IMG/VR virus record: IMGVR_UViG_3300033146_001020
Location: 1 to 42,014 of that record
DNA length: 42,014 nt
DNA from: a virus
Reading direction: 5' to 3' (one strand)
In this document: one piece after another, positions 23,410 to 30,513 of the stretch
Layout: every line of letters begins with the position of its first letter
How positions within the stretch are numbered: the stretch's first letter is position 1
The notes under the pieces: model-generated
Told to the model about the DNA's origin: nothing
Database searches by the model: none
Seen by the model: the letters and a program-made list of their open reading frames with translations, nothing else
Program-made: the position numbers and the translations under genes

Positions 23410-24734
23410 TCTTCATCCTCCATTACATAAGGATATTCATTGAATCCTTTTGAGTGTCCTACTAATTGTTCTTTTCTTGTAGTGGATTGTTCTCCTGTTC
23501 CTATGTTCTTAGAAGATTCATCTGAAGCTTTCCTTTGTCTTGAAGGATACATATCTTCTGATTTCTCACTAGATTGTTCCTTAACTTCTGGTTTAAATAG
23601 TTCTTCATCTATTAACTCACCTTCCACAGGGAAATTAACTGAATGTAAATATTCTTCTACTTTCTTAGCAGAGAAACCAATAGTTTTCATTCTTTCTGCA
23701 TTTTGTAAGACTGTTTCAAGATTAGTTTTAGCAGGGTTATTGAATTTAATAATTATTTTTGGGAAACCCATCTTAACAAATAAATCATTAACATAAGCTT
23801 CTTCAATTACTTGATGGACTGATTTGATTCTTGTTATTAAGAAATCTTCTTGCTTATCTCCAGAACTTCTATTTGAATTACCTGTTTCATTTGCTGCAAT
23901 ACTTGGTACTTGCATAAGTTTTAATATATTACTATCACATTTATCAATTAATGCTAATGCTTTGTCTGCATCATTTAAATCACCAAGAACTATCTTTTCA
24001 ATTTCTCCTGAGAAGGGTAAATGTTTTGTTATATCATTCTCTGTTCTTTTAATATAACTTAATAAAGTTTTAACACCATCATCATTTGATTCTTTTATAT
24101 TTAATAAGTTTCTTTTCTGGTTTGTTCCAAAGAACCAACCATAATATGCATAAATATAATTCTTTAATAAAACATATTTATGAACACTGCCTATAGCAAT
24201 ATCACTCCATATATTTTCACCTAAATCATCTATACTAATATGTGTGACTTCATCGGTAGTCCATGAAGGATAATCTCCTTCTTTATAATTTTTAATCTTT
24301 TGAATATACTCAACTATCTCTCCGTGTTCAGTTGTGATAGGTTCAGTTTGAGTTGTATCTAATATATGTAATTCTTTGATTTTAGAGTTTCCATCTTTTA
24401 CATTTTCAATGAAAACATTATTAAAACCAAAGAGGTTAGAAAAAGACTTTCTTAGAATTTTATCAAATCTTACTTTTTTCTTAACTTCCTCAAATGATTT
24501 AAGATTAGACTTGGGGTCTAATGAAGAAATAGAATAACCATATTCTAAACTTTTATCGGTTAGTGTCACTATTGCTGCTTTAACAGTTTCATCCTGTCTA
24601 ATATCTGCTAGTGCTTGCGCTCTGTCAAAATTAGGGTATATCTCATATCCTTTTTTGTCATTTGGTATTGCAAGATAATAGTCATTAATGAAACCTTTAG
24701 ACGCGTGACTTATAGTTTCTTTTGTGTTTACCAT
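23406..24734 (-). CDS. Portal protein
   Basis: 442 residues. DETVKAAIVTLTDKSLEYGYSI near 50-70, ILDTTQTEPI near 125, a DDLGENIWSDIAIGS segment around 170-185, and a helical C-terminal half are typical of HK97/SPP1-type portal proteins. It is the first gene of the head operon and follows terminase. Its 36-nt leader has GAGGAG separated from the ATG by a 6-bp hairpin (24746-24762). The C-terminal tail (about 385-442) is charged and disordered. Confidence 0.85.
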   Translation of the reverse strand: MVNTKETISHASKGFINDYYLAIPNDKKGYEIYPNFDRAQALADIRQDETVKAAIVTLTDKSLEYGYSISSLDPKSNLKSFEEVKKKVRFDKILRKSFSNLFGFNNVFIENVKDGNSKIKELHILDTTQTEPITTEHGEIVEYIQKIKNYKEGDYPSWTTDEVTHISIDDLGENIWSDIAIGSVHKYVLLKNYIYAYYGWFFGTNQKRNLLNIKESNDDGVKTLLSYIKRTENDITKHLPFSGEIEKIVLGDLNDADKALALIDKCDSNILKLMQVPSIAANETGNSNRSSGDKQEDFLITRIKSVHQVIEEAYVNDLFVKMGFPKIIIKFNNPAKTNLETVLQNAERMKTIGFSAKKVEEYLHSVNFPVEGELIDEELFKPEVKEQSSEKSEDMYPSRQRKASDESSKNIGTGEQSTTRKEQLVGHSKGFNEYPYVMEDEE

Positions 24735-24769
24735 GGTAAAATTGAAGAGTATTATCTACTCTCCTCAAT

Positions 24770-24810
24770 AGTATAACTCATAAGTTATCCTTTATAAAGG
24801 TTTCGGTTTT
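24770..24810 (-). promoter_or_regulatory. Archaeal-type promoter with operator, head operon
   Basis: Minus strand: AAAACCGAAACC (BRE-like), CTTTATAAAG (TATA), then GATAACTTATGAGTTATA with the dyad at 24774-24787. Downstream of the TATA box it matches the 19.88 kb promoter for 20 nt without a mismatch. The expected start near 24770 gives a leader of about 36 nt before the portal ATG. Confidence 0.8.
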
Positions 24811-24816
24811 AGACCC

Positions 24817-25098
24817 TTATTTGGCTTTATTTGGGAAGATTTCTTGAATATTGACATGAAAAGTAGGTATTTTGTCTAAATTATCTAAATAAAACCTAAT
24901 ATTCTTCAAAACGTTATCGCAACTCTTATTAAACATTTGTTTTGCTTCTTCTTTAGTTTCAGGTATGAGTTCAATACTTGCGTTATCTTTCTCTAATGCT
25001 TTCTCAAAACCTACTGCTGATACTAATTCTTGGAATTGTTCATCATTTAAAACGAATTTGTATTTATTACCTTTTTGATAATATCTTCTGTATTTCAT
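24817..25098 (-). CDS. Hypothetical protein at the end of the terminase operon
   Basis: 93 residues, Lys/Tyr-rich N-terminus, then ELVSAVGFEKALEKDNASIELIPETKEEAKQMF and a helical C-terminus. No family recognised. It overlaps the terminase stop by 4 nt and ends just before the head-operon promoter. Confidence 0.6.
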   Translation of the reverse strand: MKYRRYYQKGNKYKFVLNDEQFQELVSAVGFEKALEKDNASIELIPETKEEAKQMFNKSCDNVLKNIRFYLDNLDKIPTFHVNIQEIFPNKAK

Positions 25099-26600
25099 TC
25101 TTCATCCCACTCATATATTTTAAATCCTGCTTTCTCCTCTAAAAAGAAGAAACTGCTTATAACAAAACTATCTATGCTATCATCACTTCCACCTTTAGGA
25201 CAAGCTATTCTTGTACTTCTTGGAGTTTCTTCTTCTTCCATAGCTTTCATCTCAGCTGCTAATTGTTTATCATCATAAGATACAATTTTACCTTGATACA
25301 TCTTAGCTCTGAACTGAACATACTTCTTAACTTTATCTTTCTTGAAACTCATAAGTTTGACATTAACACCTGCTTTTTCTAAAGCTTGTATCAAATGTCC
25401 TGCTGCTGCGCAATCATCGACGATTACTCTTTGGATGTTATACTTAGGTATCAAAGCAATTATATCTTCTACTATTGTTAAATCTTCTTCAGCGTTATAT
25501 CTATGATTCCATATCCTTCTAATGATTTTATCATCATCTAATCGTGTAACAGTCAATACACTTCTACTTCTCTTGAATCCTATGTCTACTCCTAAATCAC
25601 AAGGTTTAGAATAACTATCCCATCTTGATTCAGTTTTATCCATCATCATATCTACTTTCTCTGCATCAAAGAAAGCTTGACCGTCTGCTGTGAAACTAGC
25701 TTCATATTCTTGTTGGAACTTCTTAGATTCTCCTGATTGTTCTAGTTTAAGTTTAGTAACTAATACTGCTTCTCTTTCTTCTTGACTTTCTATATGGTCA
25801 TAATGTAACCACATTCTGTAATATGAGTTCTCCTCATGTTCATCAAATGGGTCAAATGATTTAAAGAACCAACCTCTTTGACCGTTTGGAGTAGTCGTAA
25901 CAATGCTGTGCCCTTTTGTACTTCTCATAGTAGGTTCTGCTATAGTAGAATAAAAGTCTTCCATTTCAAAGAATGCTGCTTCATCCATAATAACTTTACT
26001 GAATGTATAACCTCTTGCACTTTCTGTTGCAGGCACACATATAATCTCACCTATCTTGTCACCTTCTGGAACATATACTTTCTTTTTGTTTTCTATCTTA
26101 CCTACCAGTTTCCTAAAAGTAATATGTAATTTGTTATTGCTATCTGTTAAACGAGATGACTTGTGAGCTGAGAACCACCCATACTTTAAACCGTACTTCC
26201 TCTTAAGATGCATATCCCCTGTGTCTATTAATGTATTAATATCGTCCATTAGTTTCTTTGCTTGTCCTTCTGATTTAGACACTATACCTATAATAGTCCT
26301 ATTACCTTTTGAACTAACAGGTAAGATGTTATATATTGAATGATGTAAAGCTATAACTGCATCTGCAAAACTCTTACCAACTTGTCTTGGTGTGCAAGCT
26401 AAGATGTCTTCGTTGTTCTTCATAACTTCTCTGAATAACACGTGTTGCCAAGTATAAGGAGTGATACCTAATTGATGATAACAGAAATAAGTTATATTGT
26501 CTCTGCATTTCTTAGGAAATACTTTCCCTCCTACTGGAAGAACTGTACATATATCATCTCTTTCTTTTATATCTTTTTTAGTTATTTTAGTATAATCCAT
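25095..26600 (-). CDS. terL: Terminase large subunit
   Basis: 501 residues. Motor domain: adenine motif TPYTWQHV at 47-54, Walker A ACTPRQVGKS at 68-77, Walker B VIMDEAAF at 203-210, coupling motif TTTPNG at 235-240. RNase H-like nuclease: DLGVDIGF with Asp339 at 335-342, VIVDDCAAA at 392-400, and the final acidic site GGSDDSIDSF at 470-479. It pumps DNA into proheads and cuts concatemers. Overlaps small genes on both sides. The arginine in the QVGKS P-loop is classical. Confidence 0.95.
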   Translation of the reverse strand: MDYTKITKKDIKERDDICTVLPVGGKVFPKKCRDNITYFCYHQLGITPYTWQHVLFREVMKNNEDILACTPRQVGKSFADAVIALHHSIYNILPVSSKGNRTIIGIVSKSEGQAKKLMDDINTLIDTGDMHLKRKYGLKYGWFSAHKSSRLTDSNNKLHITFRKLVGKIENKKKVYVPEGDKIGEIICVPATESARGYTFSKVIMDEAAFFEMEDFYSTIAEPTMRSTKGHSIVTTTPNGQRGWFFKSFDPFDEHEENSYYRMWLHYDHIESQEEREAVLVTKLKLEQSGESKKFQQEYEASFTADGQAFFDAEKVDMMMDKTESRWDSYSKPCDLGVDIGFKRSRSVLTVTRLDDDKIIRRIWNHRYNAEEDLTIVEDIIALIPKYNIQRVIVDDCAAAGHLIQALEKAGVNVKLMSFKKDKVKKYVQFRAKMYQGKIVSYDDKQLAAEMKAMEEEETPRSTRIACPKGGSDDSIDSFVISSFFFLEEKAGFKIYEWDEE

Positions 26601-26754
26601 TTTTATCCCATGTTCCTTTTAAATAATGTGTTCCTTCTTTGTCTTCTTGTTTGATAAAGAAAGAAATAATATCTTTACCAGAATAAGTGTATTCTAATAA
26701 AGGAGTCTCCCTTAACTTATTTAAATTATTTAACACATCTAATAGTTCTTTCAT
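26587..26754 (-). CDS. Small hypothetical protein between terminase genes
   Basis: 55 residues. Its ATG overlaps the small terminase stop (GAATGA) and its end overlaps the TerL start by 14 nt, so the frame is tightly fitted. N-terminal helix, then YTYSGKDIISFFIKQEDKEG. No function recognised. Conserved gene fitting supports expression. Confidence 0.6.
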   Translation of the reverse strand: MKELLDVLNNLNKLRETPLLEYTYSGKDIISFFIKQEDKEGTHYLKGTWDKNGLY

Positions 26755-27254
26755 TCTACTGCCACAAACATATCTTCTACTTCTTCTCCTTTTTGTTGTT
26801 TCTTCATTTTGTAATCCATATTGGCTTTACCTATATCAAGATTAAGCTTGTTAGCATCAAGAATCATTTGTTGTAACATCTTGAAGTTCTTTTGATAGTT
26901 CATATCTTCTAAAGGTATCTTACCTCTGTCTTCTATTGCTTTCTTGAGTTTGAGTAAATCCATCTCAAGTTCTTTAATCATAACCATATAATTAGCAGAA
27001 GTCCCACCAACACTTGCATAGATTTGTAAGAAAGCTTTAAGATGTTCTTGTTTCTGTTTTAACCATTTACCATCATTAATTAAATCAGTTACAAAGTCTC
27101 CTGTTTCTTCTGGTTTATATTGCTCTACTGCTTCTAATGCACCTGTTTTCTTTAACCAGTTATTGATATTACTACCTTTAGTGTCTCCTTTCTTTAAAGC
27201 CCTCACTGAACCTACCATTGCTTTACTAGATGCTTTTTGTTTATTGCTTACCAT
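26751..27254 (-). CDS. terS: Terminase small subunit candidate
   Basis: 167 residues, strongly helical, basic N-terminus (SNKQKASSKAMVGSVRALKKGD), a central helix pair and a coiled coil, with an acidic end (EEVEDMF). Position just upstream of terL, size and helical/oligomerising sequence fit a small terminase that recognises viral DNA. No clear helix-turn-helix can be assigned by eye. Confidence 0.6.
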   Translation of the reverse strand: MVSNKQKASSKAMVGSVRALKKGDTKGSNINNWLKKTGALEAVEQYKPEETGDFVTDLINDGKWLKQKQEHLKAFLQIYASVGGTSANYMVMIKELEMDLLKLKKAIEDRGKIPLEDMNYQKNFKMLQQMILDANKLNLDIGKANMDYKMKKQQKGEEVEDMFVAVE

Positions 27255-27426
27255 TCTTTCTCCTTATTAACGCAATCACGTTCTTTACTTCTTTACCATC
27301 TAAAAAGATTTTATACTTCTTTGCATCTGGATGAGAAGGAGTAATCAGTTCATCATTTACTGCTATTTTGTATTTAACTAAGACTGTATGTTCAATCTCA
27401 TTGTATTCTATGTTAGGAGTTTCCAT
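27241..27426 (-). CDS. Small hypothetical protein (61 aa)
   Basis: Beta-rich start (IEYNEIEHTVLVKYKIAV), then TPSHPDAKKYKIFLDGKEVKNVI and a basic end. It overlaps the terminase small-subunit gene by 14 nt. Begins MET like the gene before it. Function unknown. Confidence 0.55.
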   Translation of the reverse strand: METPNIEYNEIEHTVLVKYKIAVNDELITPSHPDAKKYKIFLDGKEVKNVIALIRRKNGKQ

Positions 27427-27593
27427 TAGTCTTCACCGTATACCCACATGCTACCCTCTGAGAAAGAGTGATACAAGTTACCTTTCTTGAAAGCTACTCC
27501 CTCACCAGTCATCTTCTTAAAGTCTTCCCAGTTGGCTAAATGAATGATTAATCCTTCTGTGAAGGAGATGTCTAATACTTCTATAGTTTCCAT
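27426..27593 (-). CDS. First gene of the terminase operon, small hypothetical protein
   Basis: 55 residues (METIEVLDISFTEGLIIHL ... GSMWVYGED). Its stop overlaps the next ATG by one base. Transcription from the TATA box at 27618-27626 would begin only a few bases before the ATG, a leaderless arrangement usual in archaea. No family recognised. Confidence 0.6.
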   Translation of the reverse strand: METIEVLDISFTEGLIIHLANWEDFKKMTGEGVAFKKGNLYHSFSEGSMWVYGED

Positions 27594-27609
27594 AAGATGT
27601 GGTAGGCAG

Positions 27610-27635
27610 TACTAGTATATAAGCTTTGTGGTTCT
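27610..27635 (-). promoter_or_regulatory. TATA promoter of the terminase operon, probably leaderless
   Basis: Minus strand: AACCACAAAG followed by CTTATATAC (27618-27626), about 29 nt from TATA centre to ATG 27593. It has no TAACTTATGAGTTA operator, unlike the head and tail promoters, suggesting separate control. Confidence 0.6.
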
Positions 27636-27757
27636 GGAAACTATATATTAAAGTATATACAATGCTTGTAATGCTTTAAACCCAAAGCTTTAAATACTAG
27701 AATTACTTTCCATATAGATATAATATAACTTAAGTGACTTAACACCGTTAATATGTA

Positions 27758-27800
27758 TCAAAATGCAAAGGTTTATAAATGATAACTTATGAGTTATATT
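27758..27800 (+). promoter_or_regulatory. Archaeal-type promoter with operator, candidate non-coding RNA
   Basis: AAAATGCAAA (27760-27769), TATA GTTTATAAAT (27771-27780), then GATAACTTATGAGTTATA with the dyad at 27783-27796, at the same spacing as the two leftward late promoters. No coding frame follows on this strand for about 900 bp, so the transcript would be the structured segment at 27.8-28.2 kb. Confidence 0.75.
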
Positions 27801-28200
27801 ATTAGAGAAGACAGAATATTGAATAACTTTTGTAACAAAAAGCTCATATTCATAGCTGAAGGAAACTAATGAAGCATCTTTTCTAACACACACATAAGTA
27901 TCCAATCGGAAGAAAGGATACTTACTCTGAGTAAAGGAGTATAGGTCGGGTGGTAATCAACCTTTTCTTGAAATAGAAATGGAATAACACCCCTTCAAAG
28001 AACCAGCCTGTGCGAGTCGGAAGGTTTCCAGTTAAACTGTTTCGGACTGACTAACTTTACAAGACAGTATATGTCAAGGATTAATAAGTAAATAACCTCT
28101 AGTAGGTTTCGTTATATAAAAATAAGACAACACAGGCGAACGATTAGTGAGCCTGTAAAATAAAAGCGTTCTTACTAAAAGCTTGTAATGCTAGTTAATA
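27800..28200 (+). ncRNA. Candidate large structured non-coding RNA
   Basis: No convincing ORF. The segment is visibly richer in G and C than its surroundings and full of local stems: 9 bp TAAGTATCC (27895-27903) with 27916-27924; AGTC-G-GAA (28015-28022) with 28041-28048 around a G.G mismatch; AACCT (28094) with AGGTT (28104); ACAGGC (28132-28137) with GCCTGT (28151-28156), whose loop GAACG can pair with CGTTC at 28167-28171 as a pseudoknot. A second GCCTGT at 28006 offers an alternative partner for ACAGGC. It has its own promoter. I recognise no known family (not tRNA; RNase P signatures not found). Confidence 0.6.
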
Positions 28201-28249
28201 CATCTCATTCTTAATAATAACAAATAATATCCCTTAATAATTCATTATA

Positions 28250-28400
28250 GTTACAAATGTTAGTAACGTATACATATTATTACATTTATTAGTCACCTAT
28301 TGTTACATTTATTAGTAACGTATACCCTTAGTACATACCCCTATATACTACCCTATACGTATTCATGAAGTAATGTTATCTTGTTACTTTTAGTTACTTA
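28250..28400. repeat. GTTAC-N8-GTAAC iterons, candidate origin/operator array
   Basis: Two 24-bp units with the form GTTAC-N8-GTAACGTATAC start at 28250 and 28302, with a degenerate third (ATTAC-N8-GTCAC) at 28279 and a looser GTTAC pair at 28383. The unit is itself palindromic. The surrounding DNA is extremely AT-rich and gene-free from 28200 to 28690. Iterons of this kind bind an initiator or repressor. Confidence 0.55.
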
Positions 28401-28597
28401 GTGAGGATAGGTAATAGTATTATTTTGGTATTGTATGAAAATGTTAATCTCTCTTTATCTCTTGTAATCAGTAACATATCTAATAATGCTTATCCCTATA
28501 TTGTTTACTTCTATTCTAAGATATTATTAATTTATTATTATATTGTGACATATTATACCATTATCCCTACTTCTATTCGGAATTATCCCTTAATATG

Positions 28598-28645
28598 ACT
28601 AGTGTCACTCAGTAGTGTTTACTATAGTTTATATACTAGTGTCAC
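28598..28645. repeat. Paired ACTAGTGTCAC sites at a candidate promoter
   Basis: ACTAGTGTCAC occurs at 28598-28608 and 28635-28645, 37 bp apart centre to centre. They flank the TATA-like GTTTATATA (28627-28635). The second copy overlaps where transcription would begin. A regulator site is plausible. Confidence 0.45.
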
Positions 28646-28690
28646 CTATATACTATTATGAAGATAAGCAAAGACTTATCTCAATAGGTG
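28625..28690 (+). promoter_or_regulatory. Promoter and leader of the first rightward genes, with hairpin
   Basis: GTTTATATA (28627-28635) is a candidate TATA box; a start near 28655-28660 would place a 7-bp hairpin AGATAAG/CTTATCT (28662-28681) at the 5' end of the mRNA, five bases before the AGGTGA ribosome-binding site at 28686-28691. Confidence 0.45.
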
Positions 28691-28696
28691 ATGATG

Positions 28697-28867
28697 ATGA
28701 AAATAACAACTATCGAATATAAACAATCTTACTTTATGCAAATGGTTAATACTATCATTAGCATAACTAAGAAACTAACCACAACCAAAAGAGGTTATAT
28801 TTTAGTAGGTAGTCAAACAAAAGCATATAATCCACGATATGCAAGATATACTAAATTGGTGGAATAA
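28697..28867 (+). CDS. Small basic protein, first rightward gene
   Basis: 56 residues from the third of three in-frame ATGs (28691, 28694, 28697), chosen because AGGTGA at 28686-28691 then has normal spacing. Basic, Thr/Lys-rich: MKITTIEYKQSYF start and a KAYNPRYARYTKLVE end. Could be a small nucleic-acid-binding or regulatory protein; not recognised. Confidence 0.6.
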   Translation: MKITTIEYKQSYFMQMVNTIISITKKLTTTKRGYILVGSQTKAYNPRYARYTKLVE

Positions 28868-29062
28868 ATGAACTTTATTTCTTTTTTTTATTTTTCTTTA
28901 TCTAAGTTTGATAAGAATTTATTATTAGCTTATCAGAACTTCTTAAGAATAACAAATAAAAAGAACAGTTTACTCAATGGGTTTATATTTAGCTCAATAA
29001 GTTTATACTTTTCTTTTAAAGTATTAGATTTATTAGCTATTGCTATAAATTATATATTGTAA
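28868..29062 (+). CDS. Hydrophobic small protein (64 aa), possible membrane protein
   Basis: ATG follows the preceding stop directly (TAAATG), with GGTGGA 5-8 bases before. Aromatic and hydrophobic throughout, with a C-terminal hydrophobic segment (FKVLDLLAIAINYIL). Real expression is plausible but AT-rich DNA can give such frames by chance. Confidence 0.4.
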   Translation: MNFISFFYFSLSKFDKNLLLAYQNFLRITNKKNSLLNGFIFSSISLYFSFKVLDLLAIAINYIL

Positions 29063-29087
29063 TATACATAATAAAGAATAGTTCAAA

Positions 29088-29130
29088 ATGCAAACATTTA
29101 TATAATTTGTGATTAATACACATATTAAAG
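29088..29130 (+). promoter_or_regulatory. Early promoter of the main rightward operon
   Basis: AAAATGCAAA then CATTTATATAAT, the same BRE-like element as the 27.77 kb promoter, but followed by ATTTGTGATTAA (29105-29116) instead of the late operator. Start expected near 29127. The leader of about 100 nt contains GCGAAAGC (29158-29165) and a GTTTAAA/TTTAAAC hairpin (29174-29200) before AGGTGA and ATG 29230. Confidence 0.6.
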
Positions 29131-29229
29131 GCAAAAACAACAAAATCCTTATTAAATGCGAAAGCAATTAAAGGTGTTTAAAGGGCAAGAATCTTTTAAA
29201 CCAACATAAAAAAACCAAAAGGTGAAAAA

Positions 29230-29370
29230 ATGACAAACGAAATATACGAAAACGAGGAGATTAAAATAATCTCATATTTTAACGGAGAAAGAAAAGTTTA
29301 TAAAATTATAATTAATGGGGCTTTAGTTGAGATAAGCCATAGACAAGACGATTTAAAGAGGTGTTTATAA
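29230..29370 (+). CDS. Small protein (46 aa), first of the early operon
   Basis: ATG 29230 preceded by AGGTGA with 6 nt spacing, the clearest archaeal-type ribosome-binding site in the window. Alternating beta-like sequence (IKIISYFNGERKVYKIIING), suggesting a small sheet domain. Overlaps the next ATG by one base. Unknown function. Confidence 0.65.
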   Translation: MTNEIYENEEIKIISYFNGERKVYKIIINGALVEISHRQDDLKRCL

Positions 29371-29723
29371 TGAAAAAAGAAATAAGTTTAAACGATTTTA
29401 TAAGAGAATTTGAAGACTGCAATAGAGATTATTTTAGTTATGAAGGATATCAAGCCCTTTATGATTACTATGATGAATTTGAAGACTTTAACTTAGATGT
29501 TATCGCTATTTGTAGTGAAGTTACGGAATACGATGAAGACGAACTATTCAATGATTATGGTAAAGAAGAAGACTTTAAAGAGTTTAAAGAAGAGAATAAA
29601 GACATTTATGACGATGAAGAAGAGTTTAAGGAAGAGTATATTAAAGAATTAGTTGAAGAAATGCAAAATAACACCACAGTGATTAAACTAGATAACGGAA
29701 GTTACTTAGTTTGGGAGTTTTAA
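29370..29723 (+). CDS. Acidic phage protein of the FSYEG..ALYDY family
   Basis: 117 residues from ATG 29370. YFSYEGYQALYDYYDEFEDF followed by LDVIAICSEVTEY and a closing VIKLDNGSYLVWEF is a recurring pattern in small phage early proteins of unknown function. Very acidic (runs of Asp/Glu), so it could mimic DNA, as some anti-defence proteins do, but that is speculation. A GTG 9 nt upstream is an alternative start. Confidence 0.75.
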   Translation: MKKEISLNDFIREFEDCNRDYFSYEGYQALYDYYDEFEDFNLDVIAICSEVTEYDEDELFNDYGKEEDFKEFKEENKDIYDDEEEFKEEYIKELVEEMQNNTTVIKLDNGSYLVWEF

Positions 29724-29724
29724 A

Positions 29725-29988
29725 ATGACAAAAATAGAAAACTTAAATGGATATGCTAATCAATTTTTGATTAGTGAAGATAATAAAATAACATTTCAAA
29801 GTTATGAATCCGAAATATGTTATCTGGAGAATGATAAACTATATTTAAAGGATTCTATGTGGGATTATCCAGTCACAACTAGAAGGTATTTTAAAGCTTT
29901 TATTAATCAATACACATCATTTACTTATGAGAATAAAGCACAATTCTTAAAAGAGATTAAGCAAAATGATAAAATAGAGGTGTTATAA
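29725..29988 (+). CDS. Hypothetical protein (87 aa)
   Basis: Starts one base after the preceding stop. Beta-rich with KITFQSYESEICYLENDKLYL and DYPVTTRRYFKAFIN. No motif recognised; position suggests a small early accessory protein. Confidence 0.65.
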   Translation: MTKIENLNGYANQFLISEDNKITFQSYESEICYLENDKLYLKDSMWDYPVTTRRYFKAFINQYTSFTYENKAQFLKEIKQNDKIEVL

Positions 29989-30093
29989 ATGATAAATACA
30001 AATGAAATACAGGAAGTAGTAGAACTAATTAAAAAGATGAGTATTCATCAAAGAGAGATAACAAAGAATTATTTAAACGAGATGTTAAAATGA
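29989..30093 (+). CDS. Micropeptide (34 aa), helical
   Basis: MINTNEIQEVVELIKKM then a charged helix; starts in TAAATG after the upstream gene with GAGGTG before it, and overlaps the next ATG by 4 nt. Too short to assign. Confidence 0.5.
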   Translation: MINTNEIQEVVELIKKMSIHQREITKNYLNEMLK

Positions 30094-30272
30094 GTGACCA
30101 CTGGTTAAACGAAGCTATGCGTCAAAGTGACGCTAACGCATTATACGGTGAATGGGTAGACGAACACGAACAAGAGATTTTAGAAGCTTATATTGAATCT
30201 TTAGAGTTTGAGAATGTACCTGATGACTTTATACAAAATCAATATGAAATAGCACAAAGGAGAGAAGATTAA
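30090..30272 (+). CDS. Small acidic helical protein (60 aa)
   Basis: SDHWLNEAMRQSDANALYGEW N-terminus then an acidic helix; ATGA overlap with the micropeptide. GAGATG-like sequence precedes it. Unknown function. Confidence 0.6.
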   Translation: MSDHWLNEAMRQSDANALYGEWVDEHEQEILEAYIESLEFENVPDDFIQNQYEIAQRRED

Positions 30273-30273
30273 A

Positions 30274-30513
30274 ATGGGGTTAGAGATTGATAGACTAGAA
30301 CAGAACAAAGATTATGTAGTATATAACAACACAACAGGGCAAATAGATACTTTTTATGGTTGGAAAAGCTTTGTAAGTGTAGTTAAACAAATTATTCCAC
30401 AAAATAAACAAGTTAAAGACTATTTTAGGTATGATGAATTAGTAGATGCTATTGCTGAATTAGACGATGATATAACAGAATTAGATAAATACTTTGGAGT
30501 GTGGGAAAAATGA
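30274..30513 (+). CDS. Hypothetical protein (79 aa)
   Basis: AGGAGAAG upstream is a good ribosome-binding site. Mixed alpha/beta sequence ending ELDDDITELDKYFGVWEK. No recognisable domain. Confidence 0.6.
   Translation: MGLEIDRLEQNKDYVVYNNTTGQIDTFYGWKSFVSVVKQIIPQNKQVKDYFRYDELVDAIAELDDDITELDKYFGVWEK

Noticed and set aside
27690-27905. Minus-strand 71-codon frame across the late-type promoter
   Set aside because: It runs antisense across the operator-bearing promoter, lacks a ribosome-binding site and has a chance-like composition.
27800-28200. tRNA or self-splicing intron
   Set aside because: No cloverleaf with a T-arm and no split coding sequence on either side.
28250-28330. CRISPR array
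   Set aside because: Too few copies, each unit is a short palindrome, and there are no spacers of uniform length or nearby cas genes.
28401-28598. 65-codon plus-strand frame starting GTG
   Set aside because: No ribosome-binding site, extremely hydrophobic and Tyr/Ile-rich composition expected from AT-rich non-coding DNA, and it lies in the iteron/hub region.
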